64,000 nucleotides of DNA from Streptococcus suis (GTDB lineage Bacteria > Bacillota > Bacilli > Lactobacillales > Streptococcaceae), in assembly GCA_002831545.1 (NCBI GenBank), contig CP025095.1, positions 744,001 to 808,000 on the forward strand, written 5' to 3'. The position numbers and the translations under genes are program-made. Positions 38,901 to 46,252 of the stretch are shown here, piece by piece (the stretch's first letter is position 1; the number at the start of each line of letters is the position of its first letter). The notes under the pieces are model-generated. The model was not told where the DNA came from. It searched no databases and saw only the letters and a list, made by a program, of their open reading frames with translations.

Positions 38901-39832
38901 AGCTGACCATTGTTATATGCAAGTAGTTGTTGGAAAGTGTTTTTCGCCTCAGGCGCAAGAGCTTCAATACTTGCATCTTCGTAGAGGTTTTTGTTCGCTT
39001 CAATCAGTGCTAATTTTCTTGCTTCTTCTACTTTTTCAGAATCAGAGAGATTTTTGTATTTTTCATCAGCCTTCACTTTTTTGATGAGTGGAACCAAATA
39101 TTTCATTGTATCAGAGGTATTTAAACTCTCTTTAGGTTTCACAACATCTAGTAAAGCTACTTTATCAGCGCTAGTTTCAAAGTTTGTGAGAATGAGGTTG
39201 TTAAGAGTTTGTTTCTCTTCAGCGTTTAGAGATGCTATCGTTTTAGACTGAGGGATGCTTCCTTTTTCGATTGCTTGGATTGCAGTATCATCAGTGGAAA
39301 CAGCTGTTGTTGGGGCTGTATTTGTATTTGCTGCTGTGCGAAGTGCAGTACTTCCTTCGATTGTACCAGCCGGCTCTTCTGAAAGGCTGGTTTCATTTGT
39401 TTCTGATTCAGTGGATAGTTCAGGAGTAGAAATAGTAGATGGCTTACTCGCTGTTTCCACAGTTTCGAGGGAGGCACTTGTTTGTGAACTGTCTTCAGTA
39501 TCAGAAGAGCTTGAAGGGGCTACCTCATTTTTACTGTCATTAGTGTTGCTGACAAGAGGGGCTACTTCAGGTTGTTCTTCTCTAGTCTTGTTTAATGCAG
39601 GATCTTCGTCGGTGTTTCCTGTATCTTGTTCCGCTTTTTCATTCACTAACGTTTCAACTGAATCTGCAGTTTCACTTCCGTCAGCTTCTACCTTGTCAGT
39701 TACAAAAGCTACAGTATCCTTTTCATCAGCTGCAACTGTAATACTTGCTTGAGCAAGAAAAGTAAAACCGATGCAAATAGAGACAACACCGATTGATAAT
39801 TTTTTTATTGTAAATCGCTGTTTCCGTTCCAT
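32957..39832 (-). CDS. LPXTG-anchored M26-type zinc metalloprotease with G5 repeats (IgA1 protease/Zmp-like)
   Basis: This 2291-residue surface protein has a YSIRK-like signal (RFTIKKLSIGVVSICIG), a Ser/Thr/Glu-rich region (40-190), a catalytic region with HEMTH at 613-617 in FTHEMTHTNDEARLFGG (M26-type zinc site), then a pectin-lyase-like beta-helix region (about 1030-1330, GTIIKLVGNAT, NNVTLRNLSIHA), five 140-residue repeats (1393-2092), a degenerate sixth unit, and LPKTGE plus membrane helix and KTKKEK tail. Sortase A should anchor it to peptidoglycan. The order differs from pneumococcal Zmps, whose LPXTG is N-terminal. The target is unknown; an immunoglobulin or host glycoprotein is inferred only from the family. 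Confidence 0.88.
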   Translation of the reverse strand: MERKQRFTIKKLSIGVVSICIGFTFLAQASITVAADEKDTVAFVTDKVEADGSETADSVETLVNEKAEQDTGNTDEDPALNKTREEQPEVAPLVSNTNDSKNEVAPSSSSDTEDSSQTSASLETVETASKPSTISTPELSTESETNETSLSEEPAGTIEGSTALRTAANTNTAPTTAVSTDDTAIQAIEKGSIPQSKTIASLNAEEKQTLNNLILTNFETSADKVALLDVVKPKESLNTSDTMKYLVPLIKKVKADEKYKNLSDSEKVEEARKLALIEANKNLYEDASIEALAPEAKNTFQQLLAYNNGQLLTEKSGLTVETLKNNLSQLYRGVLYLQQQYSFEKDLPQTLVFTPHTIGNIQADQTSAYDRLMAYGGRITDKRSLALNLNQNQFKERLISQYTGTNSTAELVEKISQSKGKDVNSYFTEQSQALIGTSPNISIFDLLKTNKPDYILPILSQGRGIYVAGTSNSLTLGLLDSYTDLYPELKNYSKERGVQQPTSTFFEKILTYQENWLTFLNSAKKDSTTIPFTLAVDTMNVYNETTKAHTWSPNEGTSAHSAVLNFFSPMNLWENYVRSGVGLGGVANGENMIKAYETRFMHSNLSGVALFTHEMTHTNDEARLFGGTYRKEGRRAGQGPEVYARGLFEVIDNTQNGVPGEYKPVFNLNTALTIAESSNRTQALTPQTSTEELANYTKNLVDLIAYLEAVEARVALKSLAENELATYFNKVVQVPRNTTSNTSTTTTSLPSTNDAFIPFGYLTAAPLTKPSSINDLVDQDAVSGQFIPRGISPILTELSHNQYDHVPLLESFYGASEAPSGNNTVGDISFKRHAYEILAWKGWDAFISYISNRYNSDSEAFKAILGNEYSDWASFKKTQYKRLEDKEPVNQLWQTSQLEKALETAIKADLAVLTTYRNSVNSLLNSRSTITQSQLDQAAQNASVARLATNVRKVKLDILNKALQFNNLETSIFEAPKQSDIIYVKNGGNGQGLTEDTPMGSLAEALQKATDGTIIKLVGNATERTPLVINKAVTIESDSSENAIIFNESIQISNNVTLRNLSIHALTESNVPGNIYIDGQVTMDHVSTLISNRQTDKRPSLIIGSSADTTDKRESSLKILNTNETVFDKMTVQNAADIAIANGTQIKNGVEVTTPSPVTITSESNQVNKFQAPETNQVTLIFNNSKASNVELKNISNLIVKNNSFISLNSQSLNPIQQALTVETGSQINLGDLEARFQSLKGDGILGFTDKGQLALQDLDGQATIQFKRKDMNFSESDGKTFVTIASKQSGLSVKLIPLDEILKMDKDGNYIYHQPYSAGYYFESVELDKILPSEVEDLLPEDKESPNQAIPQPEAITEIVVDGDGRWVFDRWELDSESTAKQHFYTGYWRYESSPQTTVRFEDVPFTTIYQADENRTAGEKETISSGKLGKAKITETEGSEPVREVLEKPQNEIVAVGTKPVVVSNILKYKTTTVEDPELPKGHTETVTQGKEGKEIITTTYTMDTKTGNITANTVTETIEPVEKVVKIGTKSSPQTTVRFEEIPFTTIYQADENRTAGEKETISSGKLGKVKITETEGSEPVREVLEKPQNEIVAVGTKPVVVTNILKYKTTTVEDPELPKGHTETVTQGKEGKEIITTTYTLDTKTGNITANTVTETIEPVEKVVKIGTKSSPQTTVRFEDVPFTVIYQADENRTAGEKETISSGKLGKAKITETEGSEPVREVLEKPQNEIVAVGTKPVVVTNVLKYKTTTVEDPELPKGHIETVTQGKEGKETITTTYTLDTKTGNITANTVTETIEPVEHVVKIGTKSSPQSTVRFEEIPFTVIYQADENRTAGEKETISSGKLGKDKITETEGSEPVRESIEKPQNEIVVVGTKPVVVTNVLKYKTTTVEDPELPKGHIETVTQGKEGKETITTTYTLDTKTGNITANTVTETIEPVEHVVKIGTKSSPQTTVRFEEIPFTVIYQADENRTAGEKETISGGKLGKAKITETEGSEPVREVLEKPQNEIVAVGTKPVVVTNVLKYKTTTVEDPELPKGHIETVTQGKEGKETITTTYTLDTKTGNITANTVTETIEPVEHVVKIGTLEIKVPETAPEQHIKPELKWSTTIIPIPFQTKYIVDNQLKQGEEIILVQGKDGQRQIIALINGAVVGRNNEEIISDTILLEPIEQVIKIGSRSTDNLPNKEEKPDTPNLVPILPPTLPTNEAIPTPMKLAETPKSIEYLSNRQHDAIVSPSQLQQTNGALLPKTGEQKENFLSRLGYIFLVSLGLGWAILSLLKTKKEK
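33556..35655 (-). repeat. Five 420-bp tandem repeats encoding paired G5 domains
   Basis: Five near-identical 420-bp units lie within the protease gene. Each encodes two G5-like modules, one ending VAVGTK and one ending VVKIGTK, so ten modules plus a divergent one beyond. G5 domains form extended stalks and often bind sugars or zinc. Units differ at few bases, e.g. TTVRFEDV versus STVRFEEI, and two subtypes appear (EKVV in the first two, EHVV in the last three). Copy number should be unstable by recombination. Assembly could also have collapsed or expanded the array. Confidence 0.93.
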
Positions 39833-39837
39833 ATTAT

Positions 39838-40000
39838 TTCCCCTTTTCTAGTTTATGTTACATTACTTAAAGTGTAGCAAAAATATAGCACTTTCGCAAA
39901 TAGAACACCTTGAGGAAACTGCCTTCTAGCGGTTGCTACTTCATTTTTATTTGTTGTGAAAGAATGGTATAATAAATGAAATAACATATTTGCAATAAGG
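39838..40000. promoter_or_regulatory. Divergent promoter region of protease gene and holA
   Basis: On the minus strand TTTGCG and TACACT are separated by 18 bases (about 39867-39897), about 35-65 bases upstream of the protease start. On the plus strand TATAAT at about 39969-39974 in GGTATAATAAATG can serve holA, about 70 bases upstream. No specific regulator site was identified. Confidence 0.5.
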
Positions 40001-40040
40001 GCTATATACTTAGTGATTTTGGAGATAATTAGAGGTAATA

Positions 40041-41072
40041 ATGCTAGTAATTGAACAGATTGAAAAATTAAAAAAAGAGAAGTTAGGTTCCTTGACCGTT
40101 CTATGCGGTGAGGATGTTGGACAATATCAGATTGCAAAGGATCTATTGTTGCGACAGATTGATTTCGATCCTGCAGACCTTAGTTTTGCCTATTTTGACA
40201 TGTCAGAAGCTGATTATAGTCAGGTGGATTTGGATTTGGTTTCTCTCCCATTTTTTTCAGACGAAAAAGTTGTCATACTGGATTATTTTTCTGATTTGAC
40301 CACAGACAAGAAGCGGCATTTGACGGACGATGAGCTTAAACAGTTTGAGGCTTATTTGGAAAATCCTGTCGAAACAACACGTTTGATTATCCTAGCTCCA
40401 GGAAAGTTAGATAGCAAACGACGCCTGGTTAAACTCCTCAAGCGAGATGGACTAGTATTAGAAGCAAATCCTCTGAAGGAGATGGATTTGAAAAATCATT
40501 TCCAAAAGGAGATAATGTGTCTTGGATTGCAGATGGGAGGAGAGGTTTTTCAATATCTCCTTGTTAAGTCTAATTTTGAGTTTGCTGAAATCAGTAAGAA
40601 CCTAGCTTTTCTTCAATCTTATAAGGGACAAGAGTTGATTACCATGGCAGATATTGATGCTGCTATTCCAAAGACCTTACAAGATAATATTTTTGACCTG
40701 ACACAAATGGTACTCCAGTCCAAAATGGATGAGGCACGTCAACTGGTGCGCGATTTACGATTACAGGGTGAAGACGAAATCAAACTAATCGCCATTATGT
40801 TGACCCAATTTCGGACGTATTTGCAGGTTCAAATGCTTCAAGAACAGGGCAAGAGTGAGTCGCAAATGGTGGCAGAATTGTCAGAAATCATGGGAAGGAA
40901 AGTTAATCCTTATCAGATCAAATTTGCCCTGCGTGATTCACGCCATCTGTCCATTGGATTTTTGAAAAAAGTTGTTCGATTATTGATAGAAACAGATTAT
41001 CAAATCAAGACAGGACGGTTTGATAAGGATTACTTGTTTGAACTTACATTGTTAAAAATTGCAACGAGTTAA
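40041..41072 (+). CDS. holA: DNA polymerase III delta subunit
   Basis: This 343-residue protein has the HolA layout: an AAA-like N-terminal domain (LTVLCGEDVGQYQIAKDLLL), ILAPGKLDSKRRLVKLLKRDG, NIFDLTQMVLQSKMDEARQLVRDLRLQGEDEIKLIAIML, and the C-terminal helical domain. It opens the beta clamp during loading. The clear neighbour sodA lies 91 bases downstream, as in many streptococci. Confidence 0.92.
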   Translation: MLVIEQIEKLKKEKLGSLTVLCGEDVGQYQIAKDLLLRQIDFDPADLSFAYFDMSEADYSQVDLDLVSLPFFSDEKVVILDYFSDLTTDKKRHLTDDELKQFEAYLENPVETTRLIILAPGKLDSKRRLVKLLKRDGLVLEANPLKEMDLKNHFQKEIMCLGLQMGGEVFQYLLVKSNFEFAEISKNLAFLQSYKGQELITMADIDAAIPKTLQDNIFDLTQMVLQSKMDEARQLVRDLRLQGEDEIKLIAIMLTQFRTYLQVQMLQEQGKSESQMVAELSEIMGRKVNPYQIKFALRDSRHLSIGFLKKVVRLLIETDYQIKTGRFDKDYLFELTLLKIATS

Positions 41073-41163
41073 GTGTCTGATTAGTAGTTTCAGACAAATA
41101 AATTGAAAAGGCTCTCACATTGGAGTAGAATAGAACTATCACTTAGTATAGGAGAAAACGAAA

Positions 41164-41769
41164 ATGGCAATTATTTTACCAGACCTTCCATACGCATACG
41201 ATGCCTTGGAACCACATATTGATGCAGAAACAATGACCCTGCACCATGACAAGCACCATGCAACTTATGTTGCAAATGCTAATGCAGCCCTTGAAAAACA
41301 CCCAGAAATCGGTGAAGACTTGGTAGCACTTTTGTCAGATGTGGAGCAAATTCCAGCTGATATCCGTCAAGCCCTTATCAACAACGGTGGCGGTCACCTT
41401 AACCATGCACTTTTCTGGGAATTACTTTCACCTGAAAAAACAGACATTTCAGCAGAATTGGCAGCCGATATTGATGCGACCTTTGGTTCATTTGATGCCT
41501 TCAAAGATGCCTTCACAACTGCAGCAACAACTCGCTTCGGTTCAGGCTGGGCTTTCTTGGTTGTCAACAAAGAAGGCAAGTTAGAAGTTATCTCAACTGC
41601 TAACCAAGACACACCAATCATGCAAGGTTTGAAACCAATCTTGGCATTGGATGTTTGGGAACATGCTTATTACCTCAACTACCGTAACGTCCGTCCAAAC
41701 TACATCAAAGCCTTCTTTGAAGTAATCAACTGGGACAAGGTTAACGAACTTTATAAAGCAACTAAATAA
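41164..41769 (+). CDS. sodA: Manganese superoxide dismutase
   Basis: This 201-residue cytosolic enzyme has metal ligands in [10 protein letters not shown] (His27 region), [14 protein letters not shown] (His81 region) and [13 protein letters not shown] (Asp/His near 163-167). The Gly-rich GGGHLNH and the Gln-containing TANQDTPI are consistent with Mn preference. It has a strong GGAGAAAACGAAA leader. It removes superoxide, and the nearby gpx being broken makes it more relevant for oxidative defence. Confidence 0.96.
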   Translation: MAIILPDLPYAYDALEPHIDAETMTLHHDKHHATYVANANAALEKHPEIGEDLVALLSDVEQIPADIRQALINNGGGHLNHALFWELLSPEKTDISAELAADIDATFGSFDAFKDAFTTAATTRFGSGWAFLVVNKEGKLEVISTANQDTPIMQGLKPILALDVWEHAYYLNYRNVRPNYIKAFFEVINWDKVNELYKATK

Positions 41770-41776
41770 GAACAGT

Positions 41777-41802
41777 TCTCTTCCGTTTGGAAGAGATTTT
41801 TT
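41777..41802 (+). terminator. Terminator after sodA
   Basis: CTCTTCC and GGAAGAG pair around GTTT, followed by ATTTTTT. Confidence 0.85.
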
Positions 41803-42025
41803 AGTTGCGAAGAGTATTTTGGAGAGAACTGTGTATGGGAAGAGGGATGATTTTTCGTATTATGGATAAAAACAACAAGATATTTTCAGAAAAATGATGT
41901 AAAAGTAAGAATAAACGAATATTTTTATAATTTTTTGTTATAAATGACTGATTTGATATTGAAAAGCCGTAAAAAAAGGATTATTATAGATATGTCAATA
42001 TGAAAAAAATAGAAGGAGCATTGTT

Positions 42026-44056
42026 TTGCTTATGAAAAAGAATATTCGGTTGAAAAGCAGTGTACTAGCTCTTGTAGCTGGTTTTAGTGTCATTACAACA
42101 CAGGCTGTTTTAGCAGATGAATTAGCTGTCCAAATTATGGGAGTTAATGATTTCCATGGTGCGCTTGATACGACAGGGACAGCGCGATTGGAAGGGGAAA
42201 CAGTTCGGAATGCAGGAACTGCCGCCTTACTTGATGCTTACATGGATGATTCGCAAGCAGAATTTGAAGAAACAGCAGCAGAAACAGAAACACCTGCAGA
42301 GTCTATCCGTGTTCAAGCCGGAGATATGGTTGGTGCAAGTCCATCGAATTCTGGACTTTTACAAGATGAACCAACTGTAAAAGTCTTTAACAAAATGGAT
42401 GTTGAATACGGTACTTTGGGGAACCATGAATTTGATGAGGGACTTGATGAGTATAACCGTATCATGACTGGTGAGGCTCCAAAAGAAGGTCAGTTTAATG
42501 AGATTGTAGATAATTATACTCATGAAGCAGCCAAACAGGAGATTGTTATCGCTAACGTTATTGACAAAGAGACGGGTGAAATTCCGTATGGCTGGAAACC
42601 GTATGCTATTAAGACTATTCCTGTAAATGATAAAGAAGCAAATATTGGCTTCATTGGTGTAGTTACGACAGAAATTCCTAATCTTGTTTTGAAGAAAAAC
42701 TATGAGCAGTACACTTTTTTGAATGAGGCAGAGACGATTGCAAAATATGCGCGTGAGTTAGCTGAAAAGGGTGTAAATGCGATAGTTGTACTGGCTCACG
42801 TCCCAGCTACAAGCAAGGATGGTGTGGCTGCTGGTGAAGCTGCAGATATGATTGCTAAGCTAAATGAAATCTATCCTGAACACTCAGTTGACCTTGTGTT
42901 TGCCGGTCACAACCATGTCTATACAAACGGTACAACAGGCAAAACCTTGATTGTACAAGCTACCTCACAAGGCAAGGCTTATGCAGATGTTAGGGCTGTT
43001 TATGATACAGATATTGCCGACTTTAAAGATGTTCCGACTGCGAAAATTATTGCAGTGGCACCAGGGCAGAAAACACCAAGTCCAGAAATTCAGGCGATTG
43101 TAGACGAAGCAAATACCATTGTTAAAAAAGTAACAGAGCAAAAAATTGGTACGGCTAGTCAAGCGACAGATATTTCTCGCGAGGTAAATGAATTTAAAGA
43201 AAGTGCTGTGGGCAATTTAGTAACATCGGCTCAATTAGCTATTGCTAAGAAATCAGGTTATGATGTTGACTTTGCAATGACCAACAATGGCGGGATTCGG
43301 GCAGATTTGAAGGTCCAAGAGGATGGAACAGTTACTTGGGGAGCAGCACAAGCTGTTCAACCATTTGGGAATATCCTACAAGTCGTTCAAATGACAGGTG
43401 AGCAGATTTATACAGCCTTAAATCAACAATACGATGAAGGCGAAAAATATTTCCTTCAAATGTCTGGAATTAAATATATCTACACGAAAGCAGATAATCC
43501 AACGGAAGAAAATCCATACAAGGTTGTTAAAGCCTTCAAAGAAGATGGAACAGAGATTGTTCCGACAGAAACCTATACACTTGTCATCAATGACTTCCTA
43601 TTTGGCGGTGGGGATGGCTTCTCGATTTTCAAAGAAGCTAAACTGATTGGCGCTATCAATCCAGATACAGAAGTATTTGTTGAGTATTTGACTGATCTAG
43701 AAAAAGCAGGTCAAACCATTAGTGCAACTATTACAGGCAGAAAAGCATTTGTAGAGGAGTACGTAGAAGAAGCAAAAGCAGAAGAAAAAGGAGATGCTGC
43801 TGGGACAACTACCGATACGAAAACACCTGAAAAAGCAAACGACGGTGGCGATAGTGTAGCAAATCAGAAAGCAAACGAGCAACCGGCACCATCTGGAAGT
43901 ATGGCCCCTATTTCAAATAAGAAAACTGAAAAAGCATCAGGAAATCAAACACTTCCAAATACCGGTCAAGAAGCCCTAGGCTCCCTTCTTATTAGCTTGG
44001 GTGGCTTAGTTTCACTCGGAATGGCTGTCTCAATGAGACGTAAGGAAGGGGAATAG
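42026..44056 (+). CDS. Cell-wall-anchored 5'-nucleotidase / adenosine synthase
   Basis: This 674-676 residue exported protein has a signal peptide (LALVAGFSVITTQAVLADE), a calcineurin-like metallophosphoesterase domain (GVNDFHGAL, GTLGNHEFDEG, VLAHVPAT, FAGHNHVY), a 5'-nucleotidase C-terminal domain (NNGGIRADL, NDFLFGGGDGF), and the sortase signal LPNTGQ with membrane helix and RRKEGE tail. It probably hydrolyses extracellular AMP/ATP to adenosine, like the S. suis adenosine synthase Ssads, an immune-evasion factor. Either TTG 42026 (seven bases from GGAG) or ATG 42032 may be the start. Confidence 0.92.
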   Translation: MLMKKNIRLKSSVLALVAGFSVITTQAVLADELAVQIMGVNDFHGALDTTGTARLEGETVRNAGTAALLDAYMDDSQAEFEETAAETETPAESIRVQAGDMVGASPSNSGLLQDEPTVKVFNKMDVEYGTLGNHEFDEGLDEYNRIMTGEAPKEGQFNEIVDNYTHEAAKQEIVIANVIDKETGEIPYGWKPYAIKTIPVNDKEANIGFIGVVTTEIPNLVLKKNYEQYTFLNEAETIAKYARELAEKGVNAIVVLAHVPATSKDGVAAGEAADMIAKLNEIYPEHSVDLVFAGHNHVYTNGTTGKTLIVQATSQGKAYADVRAVYDTDIADFKDVPTAKIIAVAPGQKTPSPEIQAIVDEANTIVKKVTEQKIGTASQATDISREVNEFKESAVGNLVTSAQLAIAKKSGYDVDFAMTNNGGIRADLKVQEDGTVTWGAAQAVQPFGNILQVVQMTGEQIYTALNQQYDEGEKYFLQMSGIKYIYTKADNPTEENPYKVVKAFKEDGTEIVPTETYTLVINDFLFGGGDGFSIFKEAKLIGAINPDTEVFVEYLTDLEKAGQTISATITGRKAFVEEYVEEAKAEEKGDAAGTTTDTKTPEKANDGGDSVANQKANEQPAPSGSMAPISNKKTEKASGNQTLPNTGQEALGSLLISLGGLVSLGMAVSMRRKEGE

Positions 44057-44212
44057 GAAACAAGCATAAAAACGACAAACTTTCGAAGTACATTCTAGAA
44101 TTACTTCTTTTGGAGATTATCATGAGAGAAATACATAAAAACAATTGTGTTTCATCTTAGAGTAGGTTCTGCTTTTTGTAAAAATTTGAAAAAAACTTAT
44201 ATAACCTTGCTC

Positions 44213-44241
44213 TTGCAATCTGCTCTCTTCTAGTGTACAAT
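44213..44241 (+). promoter_or_regulatory. tRNA-Arg promoter
   Basis: TTGCAA (44213-44218) and TACAAT (44236-44241) are 17 bases apart and end 11 bases before the tRNA. Because the promoter and tRNA body stay outside the prophage, the tRNA can still be expressed in the lysogen. Confidence 0.75.
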
Positions 44242-44252
44242 AGAGAAGCAGA

Positions 44253-44324
44253 CTTCCCTTAGTTAAATGGATATAACAAATTCCTCCTAAGAATTAGTTG
44301 CAGGTTCGATTCCTGCAGGGGAGA
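44253..44324 (+). tRNA. tRNA-Arg (anticodon CCT), prophage integration target
   Basis: Acceptor CTTCCCT pairs with AGGGGAG; D-arm GTTA/TAAC; anticodon stem AATTC/GAATT with loop CTCCTAA, so anticodon CCT (reads AGG); T-arm GCAGG-TTCGATT-CCTGC; discriminator A. CCA is not encoded. The integrase gene follows 38 bases after the 3' end, on the other strand. Confidence 0.93.
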
Positions 44325-44340
44325 TGAAAATACAGTAAAA
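44303..44340. other. Probable attL at the tRNA-Arg 3' end
   Basis: The integrase gene abuts the 3' end of tRNA-Arg, and the tRNA is intact. This is the standard layout for a tyrosine-recombinase phage whose attP supplies the tRNA 3' end. The core should lie within the T-arm/acceptor region. The exact length cannot be set because attR is outside the window. Confidence 0.6.
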
Positions 44341-44363
44341 ACCCTTGATACACAAGGGTTTTT
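44337..44363. terminator. Terminator between tRNA-Arg and integrase
   Basis: AAAAACCCTTG and CAAGGGTTTTT are an exact 11-base inverted repeat with loop ATACA. It ends just within the integrase stop codon and can serve both strands. Confidence 0.85.
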
Positions 44364-45456
44364 AACTTTCTCGCCCCAAATCCGCCCCAAATTTTTCCAT
44401 TAAATTTCTGACTTTGGCGAATGATTCTTCTTGTTTTGCCTTGAATAAGTGCGAATATGTTTTCAATGTTTCGGTCGCATCCTTGTGTCCTACTAACTTG
44501 GCAATGGTCACAACGTCCACGTCATGATAGATTAGCCAGCTAACGTAGGTATGACGTAAGCCGTGTACATTAAATGTTTGACGTGTCTTTTTCTTTAAAA
44601 TTTTATTTTCGCCAGTCCCCGTCAATTTGGTAAACAATCTTTTATCTGGATTGTCTATATATCCAACTTTCATGTACTCGTCGTATGCTTTCAGCCACTC
44701 ACTGTCAAATGGCACATCTCGTTCTGATTGCGGATTCTTAGTAGGTCCCCAACCTTTCTTCTTTCCGTAAACCTTGTAAGTCCTGCGGATTCGTAAACAC
44801 ATATTTTCGCGGTCAACGATAGGCTCTGTAATGCCCGCTGCTTCCGAGAAACGAAGTCCAGTTTTTCCGATAGTGTACAGGAAGAAGTGGGACTGGTACT
44901 TGATTGTCTTTCGATAATCTGTGATTAATTGTTCGTATTCATCAAGTTCCAGGTACTTATCCTCCTCTTTCTTGGATTCGACATCGGAGAAAATCTTGAC
45001 AATTTCGGTAAAATCTTTTTTTAAAATTCCTTGGTGGAGAGCGACTTTAATCGCTGCCCTTATATGCGAGTTGAACCTTTTGACACTATCTTTCACATAA
45101 CGTTTCGCTAATTCGTTTATAATATTTTGATAGGAAGTAGCGTTTATTCTCGAGAGTTTCGTTTCATGGAAGTATCTAGTAATTAGCTTAAGGGTGTATT
45201 CATACTTGCCAAACGTTTCTGGTCCGACATGAGGCTTCTTGTGGATAAGCATCCACTTTTCAAAGTATTCCGCAAGGGTAATGTTCTTATCTTCCGCAAC
45301 GCCATTGGACAGCTCGATTTCTGCCTGTGAGGCGGCTTGAACAGCCTCTGTCTTGGTTCTGTACCCTGACTTTGATTTTTGCTTGTATGAGCCATCAGGG
45401 GCTTTATAAGAGATACGGTATTCCCAACCGTTATCTCTTTTTCTAAAGTATGCCAT
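44362..45456 (-). CDS. int: Tyrosine-recombinase phage integrase
   Basis: This 364-residue protein has an N-terminal AP2-like arm-binding domain (FRKRDNGWEYRISYKAPDGSY), a SAM-like core-binding domain (about 65-165) and a catalytic domain with Arg in GKTGLRFSEAAGI, HGLRHTYVSWL (His-x-x-Arg), GHKDATET and the nucleophile Tyr in LKTYSHLF. It catalyses integration and excision at the tRNA-Arg 3' end. It is last in the leftward arm and reads toward the tRNA. Confidence 0.95.
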   Translation of the reverse strand: MAYFRKRDNGWEYRISYKAPDGSYKQKSKSGYRTKTEAVQAASQAEIELSNGVAEDKNITLAEYFEKWMLIHKKPHVGPETFGKYEYTLKLITRYFHETKLSRINATSYQNIINELAKRYVKDSVKRFNSHIRAAIKVALHQGILKKDFTEIVKIFSDVESKKEEDKYLELDEYEQLITDYRKTIKYQSHFFLYTIGKTGLRFSEAAGITEPIVDRENMCLRIRRTYKVYGKKKGWGPTKNPQSERDVPFDSEWLKAYDEYMKVGYIDNPDKRLFTKLTGTGENKILKKKTRQTFNVHGLRHTYVSWLIYHDVDVVTIAKLVGHKDATETLKTYSHLFKAKQEESFAKVRNLMEKFGADLGRES

Positions 45457-45486
45457 TGATTTCCCCTTTCAAATCTGATAAAATGG

Positions 45487-45528
45487 GTATAGTAAAGAGA
45501 CCTACTGCAAAGCAGGTTTTTACTATAC
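45487..45528. terminator. Large nested hairpin upstream of the integrase
   Basis: GTATAGTAAA and TTTACTATAC are a perfect ten-base outer arm; inside, CCT-CTGC and GCAG-G pair around AAA. The inner part plus the T-tract looks like an intrinsic terminator. Its position 31 bases before the integrase start could instead give folded-leader control of int. Confidence 0.55.
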
Positions 45529-45559
45529 GGAATTACCCTACACTCAAGCTTTGGTCGGC

Positions 45560-45579
45560 GGAGAGTGTGGGGATTTTTT
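45560..45579 (+). repeat. 20-bp direct repeat, left copy, flanking the PemK-like module
   Basis: GGAGAGTGTGGGGATTTTTT occurs here and again, base for base, at 46233-46252. The toxin-like gene and its control region lie exactly between. Each copy ends in a T-run and follows a partly complementary ACACTC or CCACAACCTC, so both may also be terminators for plus-strand transcripts. Confidence 0.7.
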
Positions 45580-45581
45580 TG

Positions 45582-46016
45582 TTATTCGATATCTAATTGC
45601 AAGACTTCTTTGATTTTTGCTTTTAACTTGTCCAAATCTGTCTGGTCGAGTTGGTAGGCTGGTTTGTAGATTTTCTGGAATAGTGCCTTTCCTGATTTGT
45701 CAGTGAGGGGAACTCCAGAGGAGTCTACTTGCTTTTTGGTCTTGTAGATGATTTTGCGTTTGTCAATTTCTTGTATTTTTCGGACATAGGCGTAGGCTTT
45801 GGGTTTTGATGGTGTGTCTTGGTACTTAGTATTATCCAGCGTGATACCACCACGGTATTTTTTACCTGCTTTTTTGCCTGTTAATGGTACAACCAAGAGT
45901 GTGCCGTCTGTTTTATCTGGCGATGTCAGAATGATAGCGTAGTGCTTGCCGTAAAATTCATTTCCGCCTTTTTGTGTGAAATTGACAAGGTAGACTTCTC
46001 CTTGTTGGAATGCCAT
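45582..46016 (-). CDS. PemK/MazF-family toxin-like protein without a visible antitoxin gene
   Basis: This 144-residue protein starts MAFQQGEVYLVNFTQKGGNE at 46016 behind AAGGAGTTACC. The N-terminal half has the PemK/MazF SH3-like barrel (HYAIILTSPDKTDGTLLVVPLTGKK); the C-terminal half is a Lys-rich helical extension (KIYKPAYQLDQTDLDKLKAKIKE) not typical of MazF. MazF-type proteins are mRNA interferases; whether this one is active is unknown. No small antitoxin frame precedes it. Its leader holds two palindromic repeats. Confidence 0.75.
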   Translation of the reverse strand: MAFQQGEVYLVNFTQKGGNEFYGKHYAIILTSPDKTDGTLLVVPLTGKKAGKKYRGGITLDNTKYQDTPSKPKAYAYVRKIQEIDKRKIIYKTKKQVDSSGVPLTDKSGKALFQKIYKPAYQLDQTDLDKLKAKIKEVLQLDIE

Positions 46017-46072
46017 GGTAACTCCTTGATAAAAAAATAAGGTGCACTTAGAAAAGTACACCAGACTGTTTG

Positions 46073-46167
46073 TCCTTGACGAACAAGGCTTTATAAATAA
46101 ATATCGTATCCTTGACGAACAAGGCTTTTGACTAACCTCATTATACCAAAATGAGTGAAATAGTCAA
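46073..46167 (-). promoter_or_regulatory. Promoter and twin palindromic operators of the PemK-like gene
   Basis: On the minus strand TTGACT (46162-46167) and extended -10 TGGTATAAT (TATAAT at 46140-46145) are 16 bases apart. Two exact 20-bp copies of TCCTTGACGAACAAGGCTTT (46073-46092 and 46109-46128), each containing CCTTG-ACGAA-CAAGG, lie in the leader just after the start site. A partial TCCTTGAC copy overlaps the -35. The spacing (36 bp) suggests binding of a repressor, perhaps the toxin-like protein itself. Confidence 0.65.
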
Positions 46168-46232
46168 GGATATTTATTTCTGGTGTTGAATTTACCTCTC
46201 CCTATACACCTCCACAACCTCGCCGATGGTAA

Positions 46233-46252
46233 GGAGAGTGTGGGGATTTTTT
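46233..46252 (+). repeat. 20-bp direct repeat, right copy
   Basis: This is an identical copy of 45560-45579. It overlaps the stop codon of the next leftward gene at 46251. Confidence 0.7.
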
